DNA of 64,000 nt, from positions 124,001 to 188,000 of the forward strand of contig JBCAMK010000008.1 of the NCBI GenBank assembly GCA_038503065.1, in the 5' to 3' direction. Of this stretch, positions 36,171 to 48,085 are shown in pieces. Both the position numbers and the translations under genes were made by a program. The stretch comes from Paragyromitra xinjiangensis (taxonomy: Eukaryota > Ascomycota > Pezizomycetes > Pezizales > Discinaceae). The notes under the pieces are model-generated. The model worked only from the letters and a program-made list of their open reading frames with translations, made no database searches and was not told where the DNA came from. Numbering within the stretch: the stretch's first letter is position 1; each line of letters begins with the position of its first letter.

Positions 36171-36640
36171 CCCCCCCCCCCCCATCAAAATTAGTAAACC
36201 ATCTTCAAAGCACCTACCACCCTTCACCATACTCCCTCTTTGGTAACCCTTCCGAACCATGCCCCATGTTTTAGCTTAATCGCGCCTCCCGAGATTCAGG
36301 TATGAGCAATTACGCACGCTCGAGCCCGTAGCCAAAGCGCGAAAAGCGCCCTGTAAACTACAGGTCACGTGAGTTGAGAACCGACTTATGTTCTACGTGA
36401 AACGAGGAAAATATTATTAGAGTCAGTAAAACAGATATATTAAAGATCAGCAGGAGATAGACATCCTATCAAAGGTTGCTACGGAAATTCTTGAAGGAAA
36501 ATGTATTGGTGTGCCTAAGGCTTGTTTCAACCCTTGGTGATCCCCGTTTCAAGTCCCGGGTTTTTTTTTCTCCCCAAATTCGATCTCTAAAATTATTGTG
36601 TACGGAGAAAGAAAAATAATTTTGACAGGGGGGGGGGGGG
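36171..36640. repeat. Opposed homopolymer runs C13 and G13
   Basis: A run of 13 C (36171-36183) and a run of 13 G followed by T and four more G (36628-36645) lie about 450 bp apart. They are complementary and could pair, but most likely are independent mononucleotide microsatellites. No gene is supported between them. Confidence 0.6.
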
Positions 36641-37090
36641 TGGGGAATGTCCAAAGTTAGATAACGATATCAGTCAGCTCTCCTTACACAAAGCTTATCA
36701 CTCGCTTCCATAGACTATCCGTCGCCGACCATTTTAAAAAAAAAATCCCTCTTTCTAGCCCTGCAGCTGCTCGGTGATTTGTACTCGAGCTGATATAGCC
36801 TTGTCACAAGAAACCACCAAAACAGCCAAGTCGCGACAAGGCTGCATTCCCCCGGATCCATCCAGGCGGTATCAAAATAGAGTGGATAAGCCCCCCAGTC
36901 CCAGCTGAAAGCTGAAAACTATAGGTAAGCCACAATGGCCCCATCACACAGAATGGCATTCTGGCAAAAGTCCGTACAAAAAAAAAAGGTACCATTAAAC
37001 TCCCGGAACAGCATGGCATTACGTATGCATATCCTCCTCAGCCCATCCACATCCGCAAGAAAAAGCCACAAAGGAAAACAAAGGAAACGA

Positions 37091-38281
37091 TTACTCAACA
37101 TCACCGCCGTCTATGGCCTGACTCATACTAATCCAGTCTTCCATAATCTTCCCTTTCGCTTCGGTTGCTGCGGCGCCGGCCCTCCTACCAGCATTGCCGC
37201 GGCGTTTGACGACTATACAAAGGATTCGGCTGTAGATGTTGAAGCCCTCGTACGAAGTCTCCACCCCTAGTTTCTTTTTGTCATCGTCTTCAGCCTCGGC
37301 GAAGAAATCGGGGTCGTCGTCGGCGATTACAATCGTGGGAGTTTTGCGTCGCTTTGGGAGCGGGTCGGAGTCGGAGTCGCCGCCCCCGTCCTCGGCGTCG
37401 GGGGCGGGGGACTTTCGTTTTTTGCTTTTGTCGCGGGCGCTTCTCCGTCGGGATTCTAGCTCAACGTGTGTATCGTTGTCTGGGGCGACGACGCTAATAG
37501 TCGGTATGTCGTTCAAGCCCATCCCCGGACTATCGTCCGTGGACTCTCGGCGGATCTCAACCTGTGCCGATTCGCGAGTACCAGTGAGCTTGCTCGAATT
37601 CGAGAAGACCCCCGGCGGAGTGTTTCGGAGAGTCTTCCGTTTCGTCATAACCGCGTGACGGGTCCCCGAGTTGGTAAGGAATAAAGAGACCTCGAAATCA
37701 TCTAGTAGGTTTTAATTAGCGAGTCCAAAGACCATGACGTAGGGATTAAACCTTCAACGACAACATCCTTTACAGCCGCGGCCTTTTTCCCTTTCGTTCT
37801 CGCGCGTTCTTGCTCCTCGTGCAGCTTTGGAAGCACCAGAGGCTTTATCGACGCGAATATGCGTGGGAGTATGTTGTGTCGCGGTGAGAGTAACCAGCTG
37901 GTGAGATCTGCGGGGTTATCCAGGTAGATGCGACATTCGAGGACACTGCTTTTGCGGGGTAATCAGTACAGCTCGGATAGAACGACGGGAATCGGGAAGG
38001 TGGGATCGTTTACGTATATTTCGAGACGCGACAATAGCGGCGTAGGGTGGGCATCTTGACCCCGGCCTCCTGCAATCCGCGAGACGGTTTTGGATGAAGT
38101 GCAAAGATGCGGTGACGGCGATGAGGTCACGAGGCACGAGAAGAGAGACTGAGGCTCAAAAGTCTGTCTGATATGACTTGTTAGCGAAGGGATGAAGGAC
38201 AGGTACATCGTGGGGGCCAATCATCCACAAACCCAGTCATCTCCATCACAAAAACAACCGCTCCAACCGCCCATAAATCAT
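37091..38281 (-). CDS. Probable nuclear protein with SUMO-interaction-like motif, family unknown
   Basis: I do not recognise the family. Five exons join with consistent phase: 38281-38256, 38167-38131, 38069-38014, 37945-37752 and 37701-37091, giving about 307 aa. The first half is ordered and helical: YGRLERLQTFEPQSLFSCL, KMPTLRRYCRVSKYTVLECR, NPADLTSWLLSPRHNILPRI and VLPKLHEEQERARTKGKK, then DDFEVSLFLTNSGTRHAV across the last intron. The second half is polar, with basic nuclear-type clusters (ESRRRSARDKSKKRK) and TPTIVIADDDPDFFAEAEDD, a hydrophobic core followed by acids as in SUMO-interacting motifs. The 38281 ATG may not be the true start, since the frame is open a little further upstream and coding-like fragments lie at 38380-38600. 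Confidence 0.55.
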
Positions 38282-38949
38282 TTCGTCAATCGCAGCCCAG
38301 AAATAGCAACTCCATGCTGTGTACTATAATGGAGCGCCAGGGTACATGCCAGGGCACCCCGCAATGTACCACTCGAACCTCTGGATTGTTAATCCTCTGA
38401 GCCCAGCCTGTGCCCCTCCAGCGCCCTTCTCCCTCGAAAGATAAGCTCTCCAAGTGACATCTCGTGCTTGAGCTACATCGCATTTGCATCATGCAGGTAC
38501 TGGCGTGGGAAATCTTACGTTACAGACACAGCCCATTTGTCCGGTTAAGTAGCCGATAAGCCGGGATATCTCATCGTCGAGAATCGCGATCTGAAGGGGA
38601 GTTTGGCGGAGAGCTAGCTATCCCCAGCACTCAATCCCTTCGACCGCATAATGATATGATTGTGATATCTCCAGTATCTCATCACCCGGGTATAACACCC
38701 GTGGTTAGAAATGTCGAGTAGCCTCATCAACTGCTGATTCTTTCCCTTTGCGACGCCCACGTGAACGGGTGCTATGTCCGGATACGAGAATACTCGTGCG
38801 AAAGCTGTCTCCGTGGTATCTGAGTTCACTCATCACGAAAGACATTGGCGTCGAGTACGCGTCGCAAGAAACCTGGATGATGTATGTATGGCGTCGATGG
38901 CGGTAGTTGAAAATACGCCTCAATTGAGCTATACCGTCCGTGGGGGTTC

Positions 38950-39411
38950 TCAGTGAGACGGTGGATGATACCCAAACATTCTTATCAGACAGCAGGTATT
39001 CAGGCACCGTGTCTCGAGAATGTTCTGGAGGTCAATGTCAACATTGAAACAATCGACCACCTCCACAGAAACATCCGAACCTCTCCACAGAAACATCCGA
39101 ACTCTTCTCCAGATTCCTCCAAAAAACAATTCCTGAAACCCAACAAACACGTGGTTAATCCCGGCCCTTGCGCTTGAGGCTTGAGCTCTGTAATCCCCCT
39201 GTAGATCGTACCACAACAGGAAATCCTCTCGAGCCACAAAAACGCCTTTAGTAGTAAACACGCAAACCACCTCGGTTTCGGGAGTTCCTCCTATTTCTTT
39301 TTCTTTCCTTTTTCTTTCGAAAAGTTTAATTTTACTGTCGGTTACCGATGTACTTCCCCCTTTCTCCTGCTTTGAAGTATCGCCCTGGTATTTTTGTTGG
39401 GAACCGACCAT
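38950..39411 (-). CDS. Possible hypothetical protein or 5' exon
   Basis: An ATG-initiated frame of 153 codons with a charged N-terminus (KIKLFERKRKEKEIGG) and a hydrophobic middle (TEVVCVFTTKGVFVAREDFL). A 22-bp tandem repeat at 39061-39102 is read twice as VRMFLWRGS/DVSVE-like text. No domain is recognised and the 3' end may run into an intron. It could belong with the gene downstream on the same strand, but I could not link them. Confidence 0.25.
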   Translation of the reverse strand: MVGSQQKYQGDTSKQEKGGSTSVTDSKIKLFERKRKEKEIGGTPETEVVCVFTTKGVFVAREDFLLWYDLQGDYRAQASSARAGINHVFVGFQELFFGGIWRRVRMFLWRGSDVSVEVVDCFNVDIDLQNILETRCLNTCCLIRMFGYHPPSH

Positions 39412-42383
39412 ATATGCATTCCCGTGAGGGTACTCCTTATATAACGTGTATCTTAAGAAACTGTTTAATTAGTACCTCACGGTCCAAAACCAAGAGTAAA
39501 AAGACCAGGGGAGCCATAACGGCCTCCCCCTAAACCCACGTCCCTCCTTCAGTAGGGAATCATTTCCTTCCCCAATCTCCCGATCTACGCCTTCGTTTCA
39601 AAGAGAAGTTGTCCATCTCGTTTGCTTCAAACTCCTTCTTTGGTACTTGTTGGTTTCTCTCCAGTCGCGATCGTTATCCTCCGAGAAAGCAATTTGCCAC
39701 CTTGAAGTGGAATGTTCCATTGTTCCATCCCAGCCCCATTAAGGATAACGCGAGTTGGTCCTCTTCTACTGGTCGCCTTACGAGCATGCAGAAACCCCTT
39801 CTAGATGTCTTGGATACCACAGCGCTGAGGCCCCCCCAATGGGTGAGTTCCCGCAACGTCATGTCGTTTATCAAAGTTTCAAATTCAGCAGTGATAATGT
39901 CCGGCACTTATCCTTGTATTTATTCAAGTTTTTTTTTCATGTGAGGCGTCACGATCAGCAGTTAGACGTGTTGTTTACTCCCTACCATAGCGAATAAACG
40001 ACCATCTCCCAGTTCATCCGCAGCAAGAAGAAACAAAAGACGCCACTCGCTCAACAACGGTAACATCACCGGGATCCCCGACTACACGGTTACCGGAATA
40101 ACCACCAGCTGAAGCACAACACCGCGCACATTCGCAAGGTAAGTAATAATCGTGTGGCGTCCTGCAAGTTGTTTTTTCTCACAAAGCCTCCGTGGTACAA
40201 GGGGAGAAGCAAGGAGGCGAGAGGGGGGGAAAACGTGGCAGCCCCGATTGATTGCCTGTCAATGCATCACGGCATCCAGATTTTGATGGCTTTTCGCCTG
40301 ATGTTCCTGTCTTGAGTTTGATGGTGGTTTAATCAATTGCGATACATGCGGTGAACCCCCCCCCCCCACGCTCCGCTTGGGGAAAACTACCTATTCGTGT
40401 GATGTAGCCGGAAGAATAACCCTACAGCTGAACTGGGGCGGGGGGGACGGTCGAAGGGACTACTCTAGGGAAAAATCTAATTTTCAAGGGTCTCGGGAAA
40501 ACAGAGAAACAACGATGTCCGTATGGCCGCTATCGCTTCGGCCAAACTAGTCCACCGCCTAGTGATATGACGTGAAGGCTATTTTTTCATTTATTTTTTT
40601 TTCTTCCTTCATTCCCGCTTGGTCAGTGCCACTAATGGGCTGGACCGCGTACTAAGGTTTGGGCGTTGGGGGTTCATTTTGTTTCGTTTCGTGGCCGCTT
40701 TTGGCCGAATGGGCTAAGCTCGTCTCCGCAGTAAACGCTTTAGTCCGCGTAGCTGCTTCGTCGAGGCACGAGATAAATTGGTTTCATCCCATGCGGCTAG
40801 CCGGCGTTGTTTTTCTGGCTGTACATGCCGCACGAGGTCTCGCTCGTGGAAAGGGGGGATGTGCGGAGATGGAAGTTTCTTTTTCCTTTCCTTGTTTGGG
40901 TGGGGTTTTTTTATTTTTTTTTCATGTTGCTGGGTAGGTACGTCTTCAAGACTTGGTTTACTCAGTCTTTTTTTTATTTTTTTATTTTATCTTATCTTAT
41001 TTTACAGGATTTAGTTGCAGTCTGCCCCTCTTTCGCGGTGAAGAAGTGTCCTCCTTTTTTGCCGCGGTAGCCATCAAGAGAATTTCTAGGAGGAGGAGGT
41101 GATAGTGCTGTCATACGATCGGTGGTGTTCAAGTTTGTAAATTGTAGGATAGAATAGTAGCGTCCCTTGCCCGACGATGCAGATTCCCGACAAAACGGAT
41201 CAGGAACTCTCTCCAACCCTTGCTCGGACAGGCACCAAGACACCATCTCTGGTACACATACGCAGTAGAGTACTGAGCAGAATAACCTGAATTATGTCCA
41301 GCTGATCAGATGGATGATGGGATATCCGTCTCACCTCTGCACGTATGGAGCATCACCACAATCATGCATCTGTTACCGTAAGGCAGGCAAGCGACGTTGG
41401 ACAGAGTTGGCATCGTCTGTAGTTGCCAGTGAGCTTATTTCGATGGTTTCACGATTCCTCGAGATCACAAATATCAAAGACCTGAGGGCGTAGAGGCTTC
41501 ACATCACACTTTGTGACTCGATATCGGACAGCCTTGTCCGTGCGGGAGTGTAACCGTGTCCTCTAATAGCTGTTCTAGGGATCCTGTCTGTTCTTCTCTT
41601 CCCTCCCAGTATCTCCTCTTCCCTCCCCTCCCCTCCCAGTCCTCCCCTCCCCTCCGTAGACCCCCTGCCACTATGTCGTCAGTGCTCGCCTTCCCACGAG
41701 GGACTCGACAGGGGCCACTGCCTATTGCTCATCAAGTGAAATAAATCAAAAAAAGGACTTCACCACCGGTGCTGAAATAAATAGCCCTTAGACCCCCCTC
41801 CCTGATTCTCGTCTCTCATCTGTTCCAGTCCATCGACAAGACAAGCCACATCTCCCAGAGATATATATATACATACACACACACACACACACCCTTCTCG
41901 AACGAGGCTTCAACAACATTGCTTTTGCGTTCTGGCCACTGTTCCACTTGACTGGACTATCTTCAGACGCTGCTGCACTCTCCGCGGAGCATTGCGTACC
42001 TAGAGACATACATCATAGCTATCCTGCATCAGACGCAGACAAACCTGGGGCTGAAACACGCGCAAACTTGCCTGCCTGCCTAGACCCACATCACCTCATC
42101 TTCTCCATCTCGGGAACCGAAATCGTCCAAGACTGCAACCCGAAACTCGTGCGCTGCCGCGCTGCTGCCTGCTCTGCACCGCCTATTTTTGCCTGCAATT
42201 CGCGCAGAGCCTCCACACTGAAGCCTCTCCGGTATATAACCTTCTGGCTCCGACCTCTTCAGATCTCATCAGTTCATCCTTCACCTCTCATCGATTCCTG
42301 TGTTCAGCCAATTGCCTCTGCACATCGCTCGCTGCAACCACCCAAACCAACCCACTTCAGCTTTACACTTCCATACACTCGCA
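39412..42383. other. Spacer with pyrimidine tracts and a CA microsatellite
   Basis: No domain-bearing frame. T-rich tracts occur at 40580-40620 and 40905-41010. A CT-rich tract (repeated CCCTCCCCT) covers about 41590-41660. A TA then CA dinucleotide microsatellite lies at about 41859-41892. The last 300 bases are rich in C, A and T with few G, as in fungal promoters and long leaders, just before the small frame at 42384. Confidence 0.45.
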
Positions 42384-42536
42384 ATGCCTGCTCCATCGCA
42401 AACCCTCCTCAACCCCAATGACCCTACCTCTCTCAGCTCATTGGGATACAACTTCAATGGCCCTGCCCCCTCGAGCATCCCACCATGTCCTGGTCCTCCT
42501 CCAAACAGACCTCTCCCTCCTACTCCCAGTAAATAG
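42384..42536 (+). CDS. Small proline-rich peptide, candidate gene
   Basis: A 50-codon frame starts at an ATG in good context (ACTCGCAATGCC) after a long pyrimidine-rich leader with a TATA-like AT run. The product begins MPAPSQTLL, passes through SSLGYNFNGP, and ends in a polyproline segment (PPCPGPPPNRPLPPTPSK) with PxxP motifs that could bind SH3 domains. No homologue is recognised. Confidence 0.35.
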   Translation: MPAPSQTLLNPNDPTSLSSLGYNFNGPAPSSIPPCPGPPPNRPLPPTPSK

Positions 42537-45500
42537 TCCTTCAACTCGGAGTCGCATATACTACATATCGCGAGCGAAGCTCGAATAGCCCTCCTGGCGT
42601 GCGCAATCGCCGCCTCCCTATCCATTGAGAGCCGGCTCTCCTCCACCCTCCACCATCTCTCCTCTACAAACGACGACACGCACGCACGAAAGCACAAAAA
42701 AAAAACGAGTAAACGTACGGGATGCAGAATCACGCACGGGAATTGGGGAAAGGAAAACGCATCTGGGAGCATTTTTCTTGTCATTATTTCCTATAGTCGA
42801 TACCCTTTCTTTCTTTAATTGGGTGTTTATTCATAAAGGGAACGGAGCTAGCGGGGATTTTGATTTTGCCTTTTTCCTTTGTTTTTTCTTTTCCTCATCT
42901 CTTGTCGGGGGGCGTATGTTTTTTGGGAAACTTTGATTTGAACTTTTTATTGCTATCTAATAAGTTATGCACAACTCGTTTTGTTTCTGTTTTTTTTTGC
43001 TTTTTATTGGATTTCTTTTGTTTGGCTTTTAACTGGTTTCATTTTGTATTTGACTGCATTTTACGGTCTGGTCTGGGGGTAACGTGGGCATGATAGTATA
43101 TTATCTATCGATATTAGCACATAATTAATCATAATAACTTAATCCGCAACGAACATTTCCTCTATCCATATCAATTCCCCTACATCCAGACAAACCCTAA
43201 GACACCAGCTGAGCCACCCGGACGCATCCGCCATAAAAAGGGGGGGCCGTACGAAAATATTCATCATTACCGCGAATAGCGCTTGACGAAGATCAAGGTA
43301 ACCGAGACACTATTTTAACACCGCTCAAGGTTCAAGGTCGCCGTTATGTCTCGGACCCATGCGTTCCCAGACCTCCTTTGACCTCCGTGTTTTCCGTCGG
43401 CCCGATCTGATCCACGCCGAAGTGTAATAATACCGAGTGGGTTATACTTATTCTTTTACTATGGAGGGATGTACAGGGTGTATGTTGCACGCGTGACTGC
43501 AGACTCAGACGCGGGTATCAAGTACAGCCCTAATACACGGTCTCACCGAGATATAGCATTGACTGATATAGGGGGTGAGGGGGGGGGTGAGGGAGGGTAG
43601 GTAGTGCTGGGGGGTAGAGATCGGTTTGATGTTACTTGATGGGGTATGGCGTTGCCGTGGGTGGGTAATTTGGCGAGTTTGCGGGGAAAAGCAGTTACAG
43701 AGGGAGTATTGTGTATTTCCCTGCTTACCCCCCCCTCCCCCTTCCCCGGGGAAGGGGGAAGGGAGAGAGTGGGAATTACATGTAGGTACTTCCTAGACAT
43801 GAGGGTATACCACGTTGCTCAAGCTCGTGTAACCTTCACTCCTCCCCCCCGTCGGCCCCCATCTTGGAGTAATTGTCCGCGCTGGAGTTGGTGCTATATT
43901 AAATTCTGTGGAGAAGAATGGAGATCTAACGCCACATCCGATAATCATGGGTTCTCACTCGTGGGTGATTGCTCGTTGGTTTAGCGGTAGGTAGTTCTAG
44001 ACTTGGGATAACCGCGCGGTGGGTTGTTGTTTACTGTTAGCCGCTGGATAGACTCGACGTGGTGAGGTCTGGACTTGTCTAGAGTGTTTACAACAACAAC
44101 ATCTTCAAGCGAGAAGGTGTGGATCATGCGTGTGGACACGTAGAGTCTTGGTTGTATGTGAGTTTTTTTATTGTTTCCATTTATTATTTTTATTTTATTT
44201 TATTTTATACGCGAGTGTGAGAGTATCAACAAACTCGTACATGGGGCGGGGGGTTTCGAATTATTTCATGCATAACCGACATAACATCCCCCCTCCGAAT
44301 CGAGTCACGGACGTTAGTCAATTTCATGATCTTCTACGCTCGGAAAGCCGGGGTAGGGTTGTACGTGCGTATGTGGTGTAAATCGGATGGGGTTAAAATG
44401 AGGTGCATGTTGGGTGATCTATGGTGATCCGGAAAAACTCATGGGAGGGGGTGCTAAGTTCCGTGTTTTTTTTTAATTATTATTTTTTACGAGATGGGAT
44501 TGTGTAATTGTTGAGTAGAGTTAATTAGATGTATGATTAGGATTTCGAAGGCTAAACTCGAAACTACTCACGGTGTGAGATAATACCTGCATGTAGGTAC
44601 CCCCCCCCTCTTCTCTCCCCCCTATTCAAATGTATACCCTGAGGTAAATTGGATTTGTTTCCAGGTATCAGTACATACAGCTTGGATAGGAGTACATGAC
44701 CGCTTCCGTGGTTGCATCGGTGTGATCCTCGACTCTTGGCGATTTAGGCTTCGAGGGCTAGCTCCCGGAGATCCCTGTCGTCGCACCGACGATCGGGAAG
44801 TTCATCCCGTCTCTTCAGGCACGCTGCCTCACTCGTATTACCCGCAGATAATCCGAAGACAAAGTACCAATATCCGTAGGGTGCGAATAAACATCCACGT
44901 GGGGAGATACAATCGCGCCATACCCGAGACCCCCGGAGACCGATTACATACAATTTATCTGGTGACATCCTCCAGCGATTTGAGATTGCGTGACATCACG
45001 TTAGGGTAGCCGCGGGGAGGGGGGGTCTAATAGTAGAGACGCGGAGACGATGGACTGAGACATGGATGGAATCTAACGGTAGTCTGCATGTATGGTGATC
45101 GATATGTCGATCTAGGATGTCACAGTGGAGAGACCTCGAGCCTCGACCCTGTTATCACGGAGCTTAATAACAGATCTATCGGTAGCAAACTCGTAAGCTT
45201 CTCCGTCTACCCGTACACGGAGTTGGTCGTAAAATAGACCCAAGACATCCGTTGATGTTCCTCCGGTGTAGACATAAAACGTCAATCGATGTGGCGTATG
45301 TCTCCTTTTTTTTTTTTTAATAGCTCCCAACATTTTTTCAGATCAGGGTGTACCATGTTAAGCGGGACTTCCCGTTGTCTCGGGCCTCTGTCTCGACCCT
45401 GGTGTTTACTCCGTGGTATTCGGGATGTTTCAAACCCGGGGATGGCCGGTAATAACTTACAACAGATACCGAGTTTTTAATTATCAGTCTTGCGCGCGTA

Positions 45501-48085
45501 TATGAGAGTGAGGATAGGACGAAGTTGTAATTTCAGGGTTGAGTATCGCGTCTGTTGGAAGGCAACGTACATGTATCCTTACTTTCCCTTGTTCAAGGAT
45601 ACACATACCAACTCCACAAGATTACTATTCTACTCCACTGAAATCCAAAAACTCTCTCCTCAACCCCCTCCCCCTAGCAGTCTCAGTCTCAGCTGAAATC
45701 TGGCTTTTACAAACTACCCGGATCACTCGGAAATTGAAATCCCTCGTCAATCATCCGGAGATATCGGTTTTTAGTCCCCCGGACGGATTAACCTTTTCGG
45801 TTCCGGGGTGGCTGCTATGGCGTAGGATGGCCACGTGGAACTGTCAGGGTTCTATCGTGCACTGACTGGTTCACGTCACCGAGGTACGGTTTGATTATGA
45901 TGGTTCTGGGGAATGTGGGGTGTGTCATGTAGTGGATGGGGGTGATCTAATCTTTTTTTCTAGGGGGGGGTGTAGATCTTGTATCGTTTTGCGTTGGTCT
46001 CTTTGTAGGGCGGAAGTGTAAGGCGAGGTTATGGATAGGTTTTGTTTGAGCGATAGGTTTTTCTGTGGTGTTTTCTGGCATGGATTCTTTGGGGATGTAG
46101 TTTGTCTTGAGGTTTCTTTGGATATGGAATTGGGAAGATTATATTGAGATTTATTTCCTTGCTTCTTTCTACCATTGGAGTATAAGTATAGGATTATCAT
46201 AGTTGTCATTTCAATACCTGAACATCTCCATCCTACTATTCTCCCAATGGACCAATTCCACCTTCCAACTACCCCGCCATTACCGCCAAGCTGAGGCGGG
46301 GATCATTGTGTTCAGAGCTCTAATACGTACTGAGATGCAACCTGCCGTTTTATACAGCCATCGAACTACATTATCGCTATATATGTGAACCTGAACCATG
46401 GGGATTACGCGCGGGGAGTATTTACGAGTGTTGGAGGACATGAGAGGAGGTGTTCGGAAACTCGTGGTTCTTGCGCAGGGGCGGCTTGGTTTCTGGATAT
46501 CTGGAGGTGGTGAGGATGCGTTTGGGTGTTTCATAAGGGGATGTGTAGGTAGCTAGGACTAGGAGAGTGTAGATGGCGGTGCTAGGGGAGGTATCGTGTT
46601 TTTACTCTTGGATGTGATTGGTTTTTGTAAGTAGGGGTCATGGTTGAATTTTTCCGGTGGTGTCAATACGGTTGGTTCCCTGCACTACTAAGTTTAACAT
46701 CTCTGGTTCGCTAATAAGAATTTAATGTTTAATGAAGTGGACGAACAAACGGGTAACCCAATTATTTCCAACAAGCGAGTGATAGCCTGTGAGTGAATTA
46801 GAGTGTCCCTAGGAAACATACTCCGGAAGTTTCCATCCACCGTGAAACCACCTTCTACCATCCGACCGTAATAGAAAGCCATAACATTCCTGCAGGGCAC
46901 TCGACTAATATCGATATACCTTACCAGATCAATTCACGTCACATCGCTCGCCCTAACCAAAACGATATATAGCTCAAGAACTAAAGCCAGATCCCAGATT
47001 TAAAACCAGGACCACGCCCATCCCACAAAAGACACTTTCAAAACCACCTGTTCAACTATCAAGTCCAATTACAAACCAATATCCTAGTTCCAGTCTTTAG
47101 CGAGATTGGGTGGTCGCAAGTTGCAAACATCTGACATCACACTACACCACGCCATGACCTAGAGTACGTGCACGCCAAAAGGGGTCATGTTAGTAGCTGC
47201 GCATAATAAATAGTAGAATATAGTAGCTATCCTTAAGTAGGTTGCCGGTGTTACTAATGATGTGGTTAGGCTAGACATGGTTCTGGCATATTCCGTACCC
47301 TATGGACCGGACTGATGGATTCCGGGCGAGCCGAGATGCCGGGGTTTGGTCTGTCATCGCTTTCATGGGTTGGGCGGAGGGGTGGGTGTCGGCATCGGGT
47401 AAGGGGATCTCCGGGGTATCCGAGGCATTTTCGGAGAATGAAGGTGGTGTCGGTGACACCTTCTCGATTACGGAAGGGTTTGAAGCTACATGTAATTTTG
47501 GTTCCTCTTTGATAAACTCCGAGTAAGATGGATTTCTATGAGGCCTAGATGAAGTCGGAAGGTAGTTCGTTAGGTAATATTTAGGTACCTTGGGTATTGT
47601 TTGCTCATTCGTAAAACAAGCCTCCGAGGCGCTAGCCACGAGGTTTCGAGTGGGGTTAGTGGGGGCAGGATAGATACTATGTGCCGATCTACTTGCCTAC
47701 ATCTGATTGCAGGGTTTCCGTAGATAGGTTTTGTAAGAGGTTGGCGAGTTAGGCCGATTGGCTGATGAGAAATCGGTGGTTTGAAAGTAATAAACATGTG
47801 TCTCAGCGGTAGATGTCGCAATTGCAATACTAGATTCGACTACCCCAGATTTGATAAATAAATAAATTGGGGATACTACGCTAAAAGACAGACGATAGGA
47901 GATTCACATACATGTGTGGAAATGCACCACTATTGTTGATTAATTCCAGGACTCCGTAAAGACAGACAAAACTCCACCTCCCAACACCCAGGAGGATTAC
48001 CATTCCCCCGCTATGTTCCGAAAGAAAAGAAAAGATCCAAAAATTACTTACCTACCCCACACTACCAAAAGCCCCGCCCAAAACC
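42537..48085. other. Gene-poor spacer, 5.5 kb
   Basis: Many runs of T, G and C, and only short frames. The minus frame 47271-47639 (Ser/Pro-rich, PSFSENASDTPEIPLPD) begins with GTG, not ATG, and could be an exon, but I cannot link it. A tRNA-Pro-like fragment at about 43968-44010 is discussed among the rejected items. The G-rich tract and palindrome at 43570-43759 are listed separately. Confidence 0.4.
43570..43759. repeat. G-rich tract and 24-bp perfect palindrome
   Basis: 43570-43620 holds several G runs of 3 to 9 separated by TGA, TA or A, able in principle to form a G-quadruplex on the plus strand. At 43736-43759 a perfect 24-bp palindrome is centred on CCCCGGGG between T and A pairs (arm TCCCCCTTCCCC). 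It lies inside a longer C-rich then G-rich switch and could extrude as a cruciform or stall polymerase. Confidence 0.7.

Noticed and set aside
38240..38330. Kinase-like text DLWAVGAVVFVMEMTG on the minus strand
   Set aside because: It resembles kinase subdomain IX, but it is preceded by an in-frame TGA and no acceptor can remove it. The overlapping frame (IDEMIYGRLERL) splices cleanly into the downstream exons, so I take the kinase likeness as chance.
43960..44025. tRNA-Pro-like fragment
   Set aside because: GTTGGTTTAGCGGTAGG and the loop-like CTTGGGA resemble tRNA-Pro (UGG), but the anticodon stem does not pair and no proper B box follows. At most it is a degenerate or SINE-derived piece.
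47271..47639. Ser/Pro-rich 122-codon minus frame
   Set aside because: Begins with GTG; it may be an exon with an acceptor near 47633, but no upstream exon could be joined.
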